Below, piece by piece: positions 18,597-25,689 of a DNA stretch of 64,000 nucleotides. The notes beneath the pieces are model-generated. The model worked only from the letters and a program-made list of their open reading frames with translations. It was not told the DNA's origin and did no database searches. Position 1 is the first letter of the stretch. Each line of letters begins with the position of its first letter. The stretch spans positions 106,113-170,112 of the forward strand of contig JBMDXB010000027.1 in assembly GCA_048594885.1 (NCBI GenBank). Direction: 5' to 3'. This stretch comes from JBMDXB01 sp048594885 (lineage in GTDB: Bacteria; Acidobacteriota; Vicinamibacteria; Vicinamibacterales; 2-12-FULL-66-21). The translations under genes and the position numbers were made by a program.

Positions 18597-21407
18597 ATGG
18601 TCGGCAGAACGCTCGGTCATTATCGGGTCGAATCGGAGCTCGGCGCCGGCGGCATGGGCATCGTCTACGAGGGGACCGACACCCGCCTTGGCCGCAAGGT
18701 CGCAATCAAGCTGCTCCATCCGTCACTCGTCGAGGACGCGGACCGGATGACGCGGTTCGAGCGCGAAGCGCGGATGCTCGCGTCCCTGAACCACGCGAAC
18801 ATCGCTGCCATCCACGGGCTCGAGGAAGCGAACGGCACCAAGTTCCTCGTGCTGGAGTACGTGCCCGGCGACACGCTGGCCGCACGGATCAACAGCGGCA
18901 CGCTGTCCCTCAGGGAAGCGCTCGACATCTGCCGCCAGATCGCCGAAGGGCTCGATGCGGCGCACGAGAAGGGGATCGTCCACCGCGATCTGAAGCCGGC
19001 GAACGTGAAGATCACGCCCGACGGCAAGGTCAAGGTGCTCGACTTCGGGTTGGCCAAGGCGGTCGAATCGGCGCTGCCCGGTGGAACGGAGGCCGAAACT
19101 GCGACGGTGACCGTCGACGTCACGCACGCGGGAATCGTCATGGGCACTTCCGCGTACATGTCGCCGGAGCAAGCGTGCGGTAAACCCGTGGACCGGAGAA
19201 CGGACGTCTGGGCCTTCGGGTGCGTGATGTTCGAAGCGCTCGCCCGCAAGCGCACGTTCGGAGGCGAGACGATGGCCGAAGTGCTCGCGGCCGTCCTCGA
19301 ACGCGAGCCGGAGTGGAACGCGCTGCCGGCCGCCCTGCCTGAGAACCTCAGATCGCTCCTGCGCCGTTGCCTGACGAAGGACCCGCACCGGCGTCTGCGC
19401 GACATCGGCGATGCGCGGCTCGAACTCGAGGAGACGCTCTCCGGACAGGCTGTCACGCGAGCCGCCCAGATGGCGGCGGCCGCGGCGGTGCCGCGCTGGA
19501 GGCGCGCGCTGTGGCCGGCGTCTTTGTCCGCTCTCATTCTCCTCGCCGCCGGCCTCGGCTCGTGGAAGTTCATGACCCGCAGCGGCGCGCCCGCGCCGGA
19601 TGTCATCCGCTTCACACATGCGCTGCCGCAGGGGCACCGGATGCCTCCGGGGTGGAACCCGGGCGTAATCTTCTCTCCCGACGGCAGGACGGTCGCCTTC
19701 GACTACGACGTGGACGGGATCCCCACGGCTTTCCAGCGCCGGCTCGACGAGCTGGACCAGAAGCCGCTCGGCGGCGTGAAGCACCTGAGCACGCCCGTCT
19801 TTTCCCCGGATGGCCGTTGGGTGGCCATGGTGGACAACATGGCCCACGCGCTGAAGAAGGTCGCCATCGCCGGCGGTGCACCCGTGGCACTGGCGGCGAC
19901 GGATATGTTCGGGCGCGGCGACTGGGGCAGTGACGGGTACATCTACTTCACGGATCGCTATCCCGGCGGCATCCACCGCGTCCCGGAAGGTGGCGGCCCC
20001 GCCGAGCCGGTCACGACGCTGGACGCGCAGAAAGGCGAGTTCACGCACCGGCATGCCCAGCTCCTTCCCGGCGGGAAGGCGATCATGTTCACCGTCGTGG
20101 CCGCGACCATGCGATCGTACGACGACGCGCGCATCGAGATTCAGACGCTCGACACGAAGCGCCGCATTCTCGTCCACGAGGGTGGCTTCGGAGCGCGCTA
20201 CTCCCCCTCCGGGCACATCGTCTATGCGAACGGCGGGAATCTCTACGCGCTGCCGTTCGATCCGCGAACGCTGGAGACGAAAGGGCTGCCGGTCCGCGTG
20301 ATCGAAGGTGTGCAAATGAGCAGGAACACGGGCGCCGCGTATTTCGACGTGTCGCCTACCGGCGGCCTGGCGTACGTGCCCGGGCTGGTCGAAGGAGGGG
20401 CGCGGACGCTCGTGTGGGTGGATCGCGGCGGGCGAGAGACGCCCCTGCCGCTCAAGCCCAATTCGTTCCTGTTCCCGCGCATCTCGCCAACCGATGAAAA
20501 CCGGATCGCCGTCGAGGTGGAGGGCGCAACGCACAACCTGTTCATCTACGACGTCACACGCGACGTGCTGCGCACGCTGACGACCGACGGACTGAGCCAC
20601 GCGCCCGTCTGGATGCCCGACGGCAGGAATCTCTGTTATCGCTCCTGGAAGGCCGGGACGATGACGATGTGGTCGATGCCGTCGGACGAGAGTCGCGAGG
20701 GGCAACGCCTCACCACGGTCGGCGCGAGGCAAAGCGCCGTGTCCGTGTCCGCCGACGGGCGATACCTCGCGTTCAACCAGATGGCCGACATGCCGGATGG
20801 CCCAGCGGCAAAAAAGGGCGGCGACAGCATGGCCCCAGACGCCAGCATCCCGATGACCACGGGATCCGACATCTGGATCCTTCCGCTCCAGGGTCCGGAT
20901 CGCGCACCGCGAGCATTCAAGAAGTCGATCTTCGACGAGGCCTCACCGAGATTCTCGCCCGACGGCAAGTGGGTGGCGTACTGCTCGAACCAGTTGGGGC
21001 AGGCGCAGGTCTACGTCGAAGCCTGGCCTGGACCGGGAATGAAGGAGCAGATCACGTCGGAAGGGGGAACGGACCCCATCTTCAGCCGCGACGGCCGCGA
21101 GCTGTTCTACCGCCACGGGAACAGGATGATGGTCGTGCCGGTCTCGACCGCCGGCGAGTTCAAGGCTGGCCGTCCCACGCTTCTGTGGGAAGGGGAGTAC
21201 TCGCACGGCATGAGCTCCTCCTGCGGTCCCCCGGGCGTGAGCTCGGCAAACTACGACGTCAGCGCCAACGGACAGCGGTTCCTCATGGTCAAGGACGAAG
21301 CGCATGCCCGCTTCGCGACGAACATCGTCGTCATCCTGAACTGGGCGCAGGAACTGAGACGGCTCGACCTGGCGCAAGCCTCTGGCGGAACCAGGGCGAG
21401 CCGTTAG
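18597..21407 (+). CDS. Transmembrane Ser/Thr protein kinase with C-terminal PD40 beta-propeller
   Basis: The 936-aa kinase begins directly with the catalytic domain: glycine loop GAGGMGIVY (about 16-24), Lys38, HRDLKPAN (129-136), DFG (149-151), MSPEQ. It lacks the N-terminal helical module of the kinases at 6393 and 9359. A transmembrane helix lies at about 303-320 (LWPASLSALILLAAGLGSW), followed by a PD40 propeller ending ILNWAQELRRL. It is the second gene of a unit with the kinase-less propeller upstream. The ribosome site is weak, consistent with translational coupling. Confidence 0.93.
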   Translation: MVGRTLGHYRVESELGAGGMGIVYEGTDTRLGRKVAIKLLHPSLVEDADRMTRFEREARMLASLNHANIAAIHGLEEANGTKFLVLEYVPGDTLAARINSGTLSLREALDICRQIAEGLDAAHEKGIVHRDLKPANVKITPDGKVKVLDFGLAKAVESALPGGTEAETATVTVDVTHAGIVMGTSAYMSPEQACGKPVDRRTDVWAFGCVMFEALARKRTFGGETMAEVLAAVLEREPEWNALPAALPENLRSLLRRCLTKDPHRRLRDIGDARLELEETLSGQAVTRAAQMAAAAAVPRWRRALWPASLSALILLAAGLGSWKFMTRSGAPAPDVIRFTHALPQGHRMPPGWNPGVIFSPDGRTVAFDYDVDGIPTAFQRRLDELDQKPLGGVKHLSTPVFSPDGRWVAMVDNMAHALKKVAIAGGAPVALAATDMFGRGDWGSDGYIYFTDRYPGGIHRVPEGGGPAEPVTTLDAQKGEFTHRHAQLLPGGKAIMFTVVAATMRSYDDARIEIQTLDTKRRILVHEGGFGARYSPSGHIVYANGGNLYALPFDPRTLETKGLPVRVIEGVQMSRNTGAAYFDVSPTGGLAYVPGLVEGGARTLVWVDRGGRETPLPLKPNSFLFPRISPTDENRIAVEVEGATHNLFIYDVTRDVLRTLTTDGLSHAPVWMPDGRNLCYRSWKAGTMTMWSMPSDESREGQRLTTVGARQSAVSVSADGRYLAFNQMADMPDGPAAKKGGDSMAPDASIPMTTGSDIWILPLQGPDRAPRAFKKSIFDEASPRFSPDGKWVAYCSNQLGQAQVYVEAWPGPGMKEQITSEGGTDPIFSRDGRELFYRHGNRMMVVPVSTAGEFKAGRPTLLWEGEYSHGMSSSCGPPGVSSANYDVSANGQRFLMVKDEAHARFATNIVVILNWAQELRRLDLAQASGGTRASR

Positions 21408-21420
21408 CGATTGACGTCGT

Positions 21421-21723
21421 TCATCCGCACACAACGGTGCGCACGAGATCGCGCAGGTCGAGTCCGAGATTCAGGCGAGAGCCGACGTACTCCAACGTGA
21501 CAGGCTCGTTCGGGCGAAGGAAGCGCGCCGAGCCCGCGCCTGCCGCGACCCGCGCACGTTCCAGCAGGGCATCACTCTTCGCTTCTCCGATTGCCCACTG
21601 TGCAGACAGGCGCAGGCGATGTCGGCACCTTACGGTCCGGAGATATGCTGCCACACGAGACGGCAGCCGCCGCGGCTGCCAATAGAATGTTCGGCGCTGG
21701 CGTTGTTCACGACCGCTCGCCAT
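21421..21723 (-). CDS. Peptidase inhibitor I78-like small protein
   Basis: The C-terminal 55 residues (QWAIGEAKSDALLERARVAAG, then FLRPNEPVTLEYVGSRLNLGLDLRDLVRTVVCG) match the I78 inhibitor pattern: RPxxxVTxxYxxxRLNxxLD ending in R-x-x-CG. The start is unclear. ATG 21723 overlaps the upstream gene by 17 nt and fits operon coupling, but adds about 40 unusual residues; GTG 21654 gives 77 aa. It is the last gene of a minus-strand operon that starts with an M23 peptidase, so an envelope protease-inhibitor role is plausible but unproven. Confidence 0.6.
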   Translation of the reverse strand: MASGREQRQRRTFYWQPRRLPSRVAAYLRTVRCRHRLRLSAQWAIGEAKSDALLERARVAAGAGSARFLRPNEPVTLEYVGSRLNLGLDLRDLVRTVVCG

Positions 21724-22057
21724 CGCGGTTCCGTGTGGCGGTCGACGCGTTCACGGCGAATAGCAGCACGTCCGCGTGCGTCACGCAGGTCTCGCGCTCG
21801 AGCAGGTACTCGTCGTCGTCCGGGTAATACCGCGCCCGGTCGTACTGCTCCCCCGCGAACTGCTTGATGCTGTCGACGGAGTCCCAGAACGTGATCAGGA
21901 TGAAACGCGCGACGTCTCCCTCGACCCGGCGCTGCACGACGACGCCTCGATTCCCCGGCGTGACCTGGTAGTCGGCCAGGCCAGTCGCCTTCAGGTACTC
22001 GTAGTACGCGTCGGCCTTCGCCGCCGGGACCCGACCGTGCCAGGTTCGAGCGATCAC
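21707..22057 (-). CDS. ABM-fold (antibiotic biosynthesis monooxygenase-like) small protein
   Basis: The 116-aa protein starts MIARTWHGRVPAAKADAYYEYL and continues VVVQRRVEGDVARFILITFWDSVDSIKQFAG, a dimeric alpha/beta-barrel of the ABM type. Members include heme-degrading and quinone-forming monooxygenases and many proteins of unknown role; no ligand residues can be assigned. The GTG start overlaps the arginase-like stop by 4 nt (GTGA). Confidence 0.75.
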   Translation of the reverse strand: MIARTWHGRVPAAKADAYYEYLKATGLADYQVTPGNRGVVVQRRVEGDVARFILITFWDSVDSIKQFAGEQYDRARYYPDDDEYLLERETCVTHADVLLFAVNASTATRNRDGERS

Positions 22058-22998
22058 GCCGCACCTCGTGCGGAAACGTCGCCGAGGACTGCCTCGACGA
22101 ACGACACGAGCCGCGCCCCGCAGGAGCGATCGGGGTCGAGTGACGGGTCGTAGATCGTGAGTTGCATGCCGAGTGCGCGTGGATGTCGAACCAGCCGGGA
22201 CACGAGAACCGAGAGCTCACGAATACCAGGGCCACCGGGTTCCGGCGAGTCGACCGCGGACATCACACCGGGATCGAGGATGTCGGCGTCGACATGGACC
22301 CAGAAACCATCCAGTGCCGATTGCCCGAAGCGCTCGAGGGCGGAGATAGCCAGCGCACGACCGCGCGTCGCGTCAAATCCACCCGGCATATCGAGAACAC
22401 CAGAGGTACTTAGAGCGGAATGTCCATAGTAGGTCTGGCCGACATCACGTCGTCCGATCAGCGCGACGTCTTCGGGGCGTACCAACGGCCTGGAAGGGTC
22501 GAGCGCAGACAGCGGTGAATTGCCACGCCCGACTGCGAACGCCAGGCACATGCTGGCGGCGGAGCCAGTGCGTGATTCCTCCGGCGTTCCGAAGTCGGCG
22601 TGCGCGTCGATGTACGACAGTCCAATCCGATCGGCGTGACGGGACGCGCCCAGCAGCCCGCCCAGCACGATGCTGCAGTCACCGCCAATCACGAGTGGGA
22701 ACTGGCCGGCCGCGATCGCGGACGACACGCGGTCTGCGAGCAGGAGGCTGAACTGCGCGACCTCGGTCTCATTGCGTACGCCGCCGCGGGGACGCTCGAA
22801 ATCCCGGTACGGAAGCGGCAGGACGTCTCCCCAATCGGCGGCGCCTCCGAGTCGCTCGACGAGCCCGAGCTCGCGCAAGACGCCCGCCGCGCGATCGAGA
22901 TGCCGGGCCTCGTTGCGTTCGTCGTAGGGGCGAATTCCGAGACTCGATGCCGCTCCGACAATCGCAATCGGACGCCGGACGAAAGGGCTGGCGCTCAT
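22054..22998 (-). CDS. Arginase/agmatinase-fold protein with altered metal motif
   Basis: The 314-aa protein starts at the ATG overlapping the M23 stop (ATGA). The three ureohydrolase segments are visible: GGDCS (usually GGDHS), YIDAHADFGTPE (DAHxD), and VHVDADILDP (DxDxxDP). The first His ligand is replaced by Cys, as in a divergent branch of the family. The canonical SGNxHG substrate segment is also replaced (SRTGSAASMCLAFA). It may therefore not hydrolyse arginine; the substrate and even the metal load are uncertain. Confidence 0.85.
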   Translation of the reverse strand: MSASPFVRRPIAIVGAASSLGIRPYDERNEARHLDRAAGVLRELGLVERLGGAADWGDVLPLPYRDFERPRGGVRNETEVAQFSLLLADRVSSAIAAGQFPLVIGGDCSIVLGGLLGASRHADRIGLSYIDAHADFGTPEESRTGSAASMCLAFAVGRGNSPLSALDPSRPLVRPEDVALIGRRDVGQTYYGHSALSTSGVLDMPGGFDATRGRALAISALERFGQSALDGFWVHVDADILDPGVMSAVDSPEPGGPGIRELSVLVSRLVRHPRALGMQLTIYDPSLDPDRSCGARLVSFVEAVLGDVSARGAA

Positions 22999-24227
22999 TG
23001 ACGGCGACCTGCCACGGGGGTGCCACGAGGGAACACGACCACTGAGTTCGGAGCGGGCATCTCGTGCTCTCGCACACCTCCCTCGCCACTCCGAGCCGGC
23101 TTCCACCGGACGCCGCTCACGAAACCGCTCACGTCGTCGAACCGGCCCAGGACCTCGAAGGCGGCGAACACGAACGGGAGACCTTCTCCCGCCAGCTCCG
23201 CGCGCGCGTCCGCGACATGGAAGTGCAGGTGCGGGCCAGCGGAACTGCTCCCCGAGTTCCCGAGCGATGCGAGCACGTCACCGGGTGCGACGCGATCGCC
23301 CGCCTTCACCCGGATGCTGCCGTGTTTCAGATGTTCATAGAATGCATAGCGGCCGCCGCCCAGGTCGAGCGACACGAAATTGCCGCTGACGTTCTCGAGC
23401 GGCACCGGTTGCGGCGCAATAGACGGCGCCTCGGGGATATCGTCCCTCGCCTCGACGACCGTCGCATCGGCAACCGCGAGCACCTCGGCACCGTAGCCGT
23501 GCCAGTTGGCGATGAGCGAACGCTCGCCGCGAGCGTGCGTTCCGTCGTTCTGCAGCCTCACGAAATCGACGGCAAATCGCGCCGGGATGCGAGCACGACC
23601 ATCGATGGCGTACATCGCCGTCCGGTGGCCGCCCAACATCGCGGGGTCGTACAGCGCCACCCACGGGCCTGCGCTGACGGGCGGGGCCAAGACGAGGGGT
23701 TGCTCCCTGCGGACCTCTGCATCGGCGCCGGTGACGACTACTGGAATCCGCTCGCCGGCCCGCCGCGCGTCGAGGGTGATCCTGTGTCGAAGCCGCGAGG
23801 GGTGAGGCGTGCCATTTTCGAGCGGCAGCCACAGATACACGACTGCGCGCGTCCCCGGAGCGATCAGGTGTGAATCCCGATCCGAGGCCGACGCGCCAAC
23901 ACTTCCGATCCGGCTCGACAGTGCCAGGTCGCTCAGATCGCCGATGACGGCGTCGCGAGCAGCGTCGACGACCTGTATGCGCCTCACGGAGACGTCAGAC
24001 GTTGCCACGTTCGTCAGGTGGAGCTCGTAGACGAGATGCTGGCGTCCCGAGACGGCGATTGTGAACGGCGCGGCAGGGACGTTCGCGTCGATTGTCGAAA
24101 CGATCGGCGGCCGCTGCGCCGTGGCGGCGCTCGATCCCGACAACGGCCACGCCACGACCATCACAACGAGCCGAAGCACCGATCGGCGGCGACGACCCTC
24201 GCAAATGCGCCCGCATGAACCGCTCAC
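22995..24227 (-). CDS. Exported M23 (LytM-type) peptidase family protein
   Basis: A GTG at 24227 is chosen because GGAGG lies about 8 nt upstream; a TTG at 24242 is inside that site. The product is about 410 aa with a signal peptide or anchor (VLRLVVMVVAWPLSG). The N-terminal half is beta-rich. The M23 core follows: NFVSLDLGGGRYAFYEHLKHGSIRVKAGDRVAPGDVLASLGNSG and HLHFHV, which carries the zinc-binding HxH. These enzymes cut peptidoglycan peptides or act as inactive activators. It is the first gene of the four-gene minus-strand operon. Confidence 0.85.
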   Translation of the reverse strand: MSGSCGRICEGRRRRSVLRLVVMVVAWPLSGSSAATAQRPPIVSTIDANVPAAPFTIAVSGRQHLVYELHLTNVATSDVSVRRIQVVDAARDAVIGDLSDLALSSRIGSVGASASDRDSHLIAPGTRAVVYLWLPLENGTPHPSRLRHRITLDARRAGERIPVVVTGADAEVRREQPLVLAPPVSAGPWVALYDPAMLGGHRTAMYAIDGRARIPARFAVDFVRLQNDGTHARGERSLIANWHGYGAEVLAVADATVVEARDDIPEAPSIAPQPVPLENVSGNFVSLDLGGGRYAFYEHLKHGSIRVKAGDRVAPGDVLASLGNSGSSSAGPHLHFHVADARAELAGEGLPFVFAAFEVLGRFDDVSGFVSGVRWKPARSGEGGVREHEMPAPNSVVVFPRGTPVAGRRQ

Positions 24228-24250
24228 GCCGCCGACCTCCAAGATGTAGT

Positions 24251-24326
24251 GTAACCGTTGTATTTCTAGTTACAAGTTACGCTACCTCGGGAACCAGTAA
24301 CCTGTCAACATGGGTATACTAGTTAC
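24251..24326. promoter_or_regulatory. Divergent promoter region with five GTTAC/GTAAC sites
   Basis: GTAAC at 24251 and 24297 and AGTTAC at 24268, 24275 and 24321 crowd into 76 bp between two divergent genes. Two AGTTAC copies are direct repeats 7 bp apart. This arrangement suggests binding sites for one regulator controlling the M23 operon and the now-decayed CGNR gene. The regulator is unknown. Confidence 0.45.
24315..24320 (+). promoter_or_regulatory. -10 box TATACT of the decayed CGNR gene
   Basis: TATACT is followed 8 nt later by the ATG at 24329, with no ribosome site between: a leaderless layout. An AGTTAC site (24321-24326) lies between box and start. Confidence 0.45.
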
Positions 24327-24328
24327 AG

Positions 24329-24813
24329 ATGAGCACCGGTAAAAGTCCCTTCGGCAAACGCATCGGTGGCAGGACCCACGCCGCGGCGAGAGGTTTCGCC
24401 GCGGCGAGCCGGGAGATCGACTTCGCGTCGCGTGGCGTCAGCACACCGAAGAGCATGGGTGACGCGGAGTCTCGCATTGCGCGAGGCGATGTATCGCGTG
24501 TTCAAGGCCGCCGTCGAACAGTGGCCTCCTCCACCGGAGGATCTGGCGGTACTCAACCGCGAGCTGCAGATGGCGCGCGGGCACGAACGACTCGAGGGAT
24601 TTCCGCGCCTGGCCTGGACGTGGGATGACACGCTGGCGCTGGATCGCATGTTGTGGCCGGTCGTGCAGTCGGCGGGCGAACTGCTCACGAGCCCCGAGCT
24701 GGCTGTTCCTCGATACCAGCCGTGCGGGGCGCAGGCAGCGGTGTGACATGGCCGAATGTGGCAACCTCGCGAAGGTGCGTCGGTTCCGGCTGAAGCGCCG
24801 ACACGACGCCTGA
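24329..24813 (+). pseudogene. Decayed CGNR zinc-finger regulator (ABATE/CGNR type)
   Basis: Three reading frames each carry a piece of one protein. Frame one starts MSTGKSPFGKRIGGR. A second frame gives LREAMYRVFKAAVEQWPPPPEDLAVLNRELQMARGHERLEG and MLWPVVQSAGELLTSPEL. A third gives WLFLDTSRAGRRQRCDMAECGNLAKVRRFR, the C-terminal zinc finger with CGNR changed to CGNL. Much of the N-terminal domain and about 12 residues with the first Cys pair are missing. Such proteins are transcription regulators. Promoter and start codon remain intact, so decay is probably recent. Confidence 0.7.
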
Positions 24814-24836
24814 CCCTGTCACCACGCGTTCGAACA

Positions 24837-25010
24837 TTGTCGCTGACGGTGGACGTCACGTCGTCTGTCGGCTGGCTCGGCGCGGTCGTGCGAAACACCT
24901 CTCCCGTACGCTACGCGGTCTTGCGCTGCTGCTGTTGCTCGTCGCCACCGTCCTGGCCGTGTACAAGCCGCCCGGCCTGACGCCGTACGGCCGCCGGCGG
25001 CAACACGACT
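24837..25010 (+). pseudogene. Internal-deletion remnant of a small multi-pass membrane protein
   Basis: One frame gives LSLTVDVTSSVGWLGAV, matching the N-terminus of a family of small four-helix membrane proteins. About 25 nt later another frame gives LALLLLLVATVLAVYKPPGLTPYGRRRQ, matching the C-terminus of the same kind of protein. The middle is missing. Recognition is from memory of the family pattern, not a search. Like the CGNR relic next to it, both ends survive and the centre is lost. Confidence 0.5.
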
Positions 25011-25591
25011 CCAGAGCCGTCGCGGATCGGCGTCGGCAACATGTATCTCGCGGCTTGGCGACGCCGAAATCGAGGATCTTGACGCTCGTCGTCCACCGCG
25101 CCGCGTAGTGCCTCACGGGCGCGCGAGAGCCTCGACATCACGGTTCCAAGGGGTACTCCGATCGCCTCCGCCAGTTCCCGGTAGGACAGATCCTCAATCT
25201 CGCGGAGGACGAGCACCTGATGAAAGTGGTCCGGCAGACCGCGCATCGCTCGCACGATCGACGCCGCGCGATCGGTCTGAAGCAGCAGCGCTTCAGGATC
25301 CGCCGGTGGCCGCGCGCCGCTGTGTTGCGCTTCGTCGAACGAGTCGGCCGGGGGTGCGAGTCCGCGGCGGCGCCAGCCATAGCACGTGTTGCGAACGATT
25401 CTGAGAAACCAGGCACGTCCATCTCCGCCGCAGAATGTCCGGAAGTAGCGAAAGGCCCGGAGCGACGCCTCTTGCATCACGTCTTCCGCATCGTGCTCAT
25501 CCCCCATGAGCCGACGCGCCAGCCGGTAACCGGCGCCGAGATGTGGAAGGACGACGGCGTCGAAGCTCTCGGCAATCCCGGATGCGTTCAT
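24911..25591 (-). CDS. ECF sigma-70 factor with chimeric C-terminal tail
   Basis: The ATG at 25591 (MNASGIAESFDAVVLPHLGAGYRLARRLMGDEHDAEDVMQEASLRAF) starts a standard ECF protein: region 2 to about residue 85, linker, then region 4 with LPDHFHQVLVLREIEDLSYRELAEAIGVPLGTVMSRLSRAREALRG. After GAVDDERQ, at about residue 170, the frame runs into a kinase-motif fragment out of frame and then antisense across a membrane-protein relic. This adds about 56 meaningless-looking residues ending in poly-Gln. The functional domains are complete. No anti-sigma gene follows. Confidence 0.8.
   Translation of the reverse strand: MNASGIAESFDAVVLPHLGAGYRLARRLMGDEHDAEDVMQEASLRAFRYFRTFCGGDGRAWFLRIVRNTCYGWRRRGLAPPADSFDEAQHSGARPPADPEALLLQTDRAASIVRAMRGLPDHFHQVLVLREIEDLSYRELAEAIGVPLGTVMSRLSRAREALRGAVDDERQDPRFRRRQAARYMLPTPIRDGSGVVLPPAAVRRQAGRLVHGQDGGDEQQQQRKTA
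25052..25083 (-). pseudogene. Short relic of a Ser/Thr kinase DFG motif
   Basis: On the minus strand, one frame over from the sigma gene, about 10 codons read VKILDFGVAKP, the DFG-motif strand of the propeller kinases of this window. No other kinase motif flanks it. It looks like the junction scar of a lost kinase gene, but the match is short and chance cannot be excluded. Confidence 0.35.
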
Positions 25592-25674
25592 CTGGCCAGT
25601 GTGCGGTCCGAACGGAGCGGTGCCCACCGACAACGCCCGCACAGAACCCGCACACGGACCGTACCGAGCGGGTG

Positions 25675-25680
25675 TAGGAT
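25675..25680 (+). promoter_or_regulatory. -10 box TAGGAT of the HTH-STAND gene
   Basis: TAGGAT lies 9 nt before the ATG at 25690 with no ribosome site, consistent with a leaderless or very short leader transcript. Confidence 0.45.
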
Positions 25681-25689
25681 CGGGCCGTC

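Noticed and set aside
18723..20732. 669-codon minus-strand open frame
   Set aside because: It is antisense to the kinase at 18597, and its composition and lack of motifs mark it as a shadow.
25592..25612. Leaderless promoter for the sigma gene starting at 25591 (CACACT 6 nt before ATG)
   Set aside because: The spacing fits, but the box deviates from TAnnnT at the first position, so I did not count it with the others.
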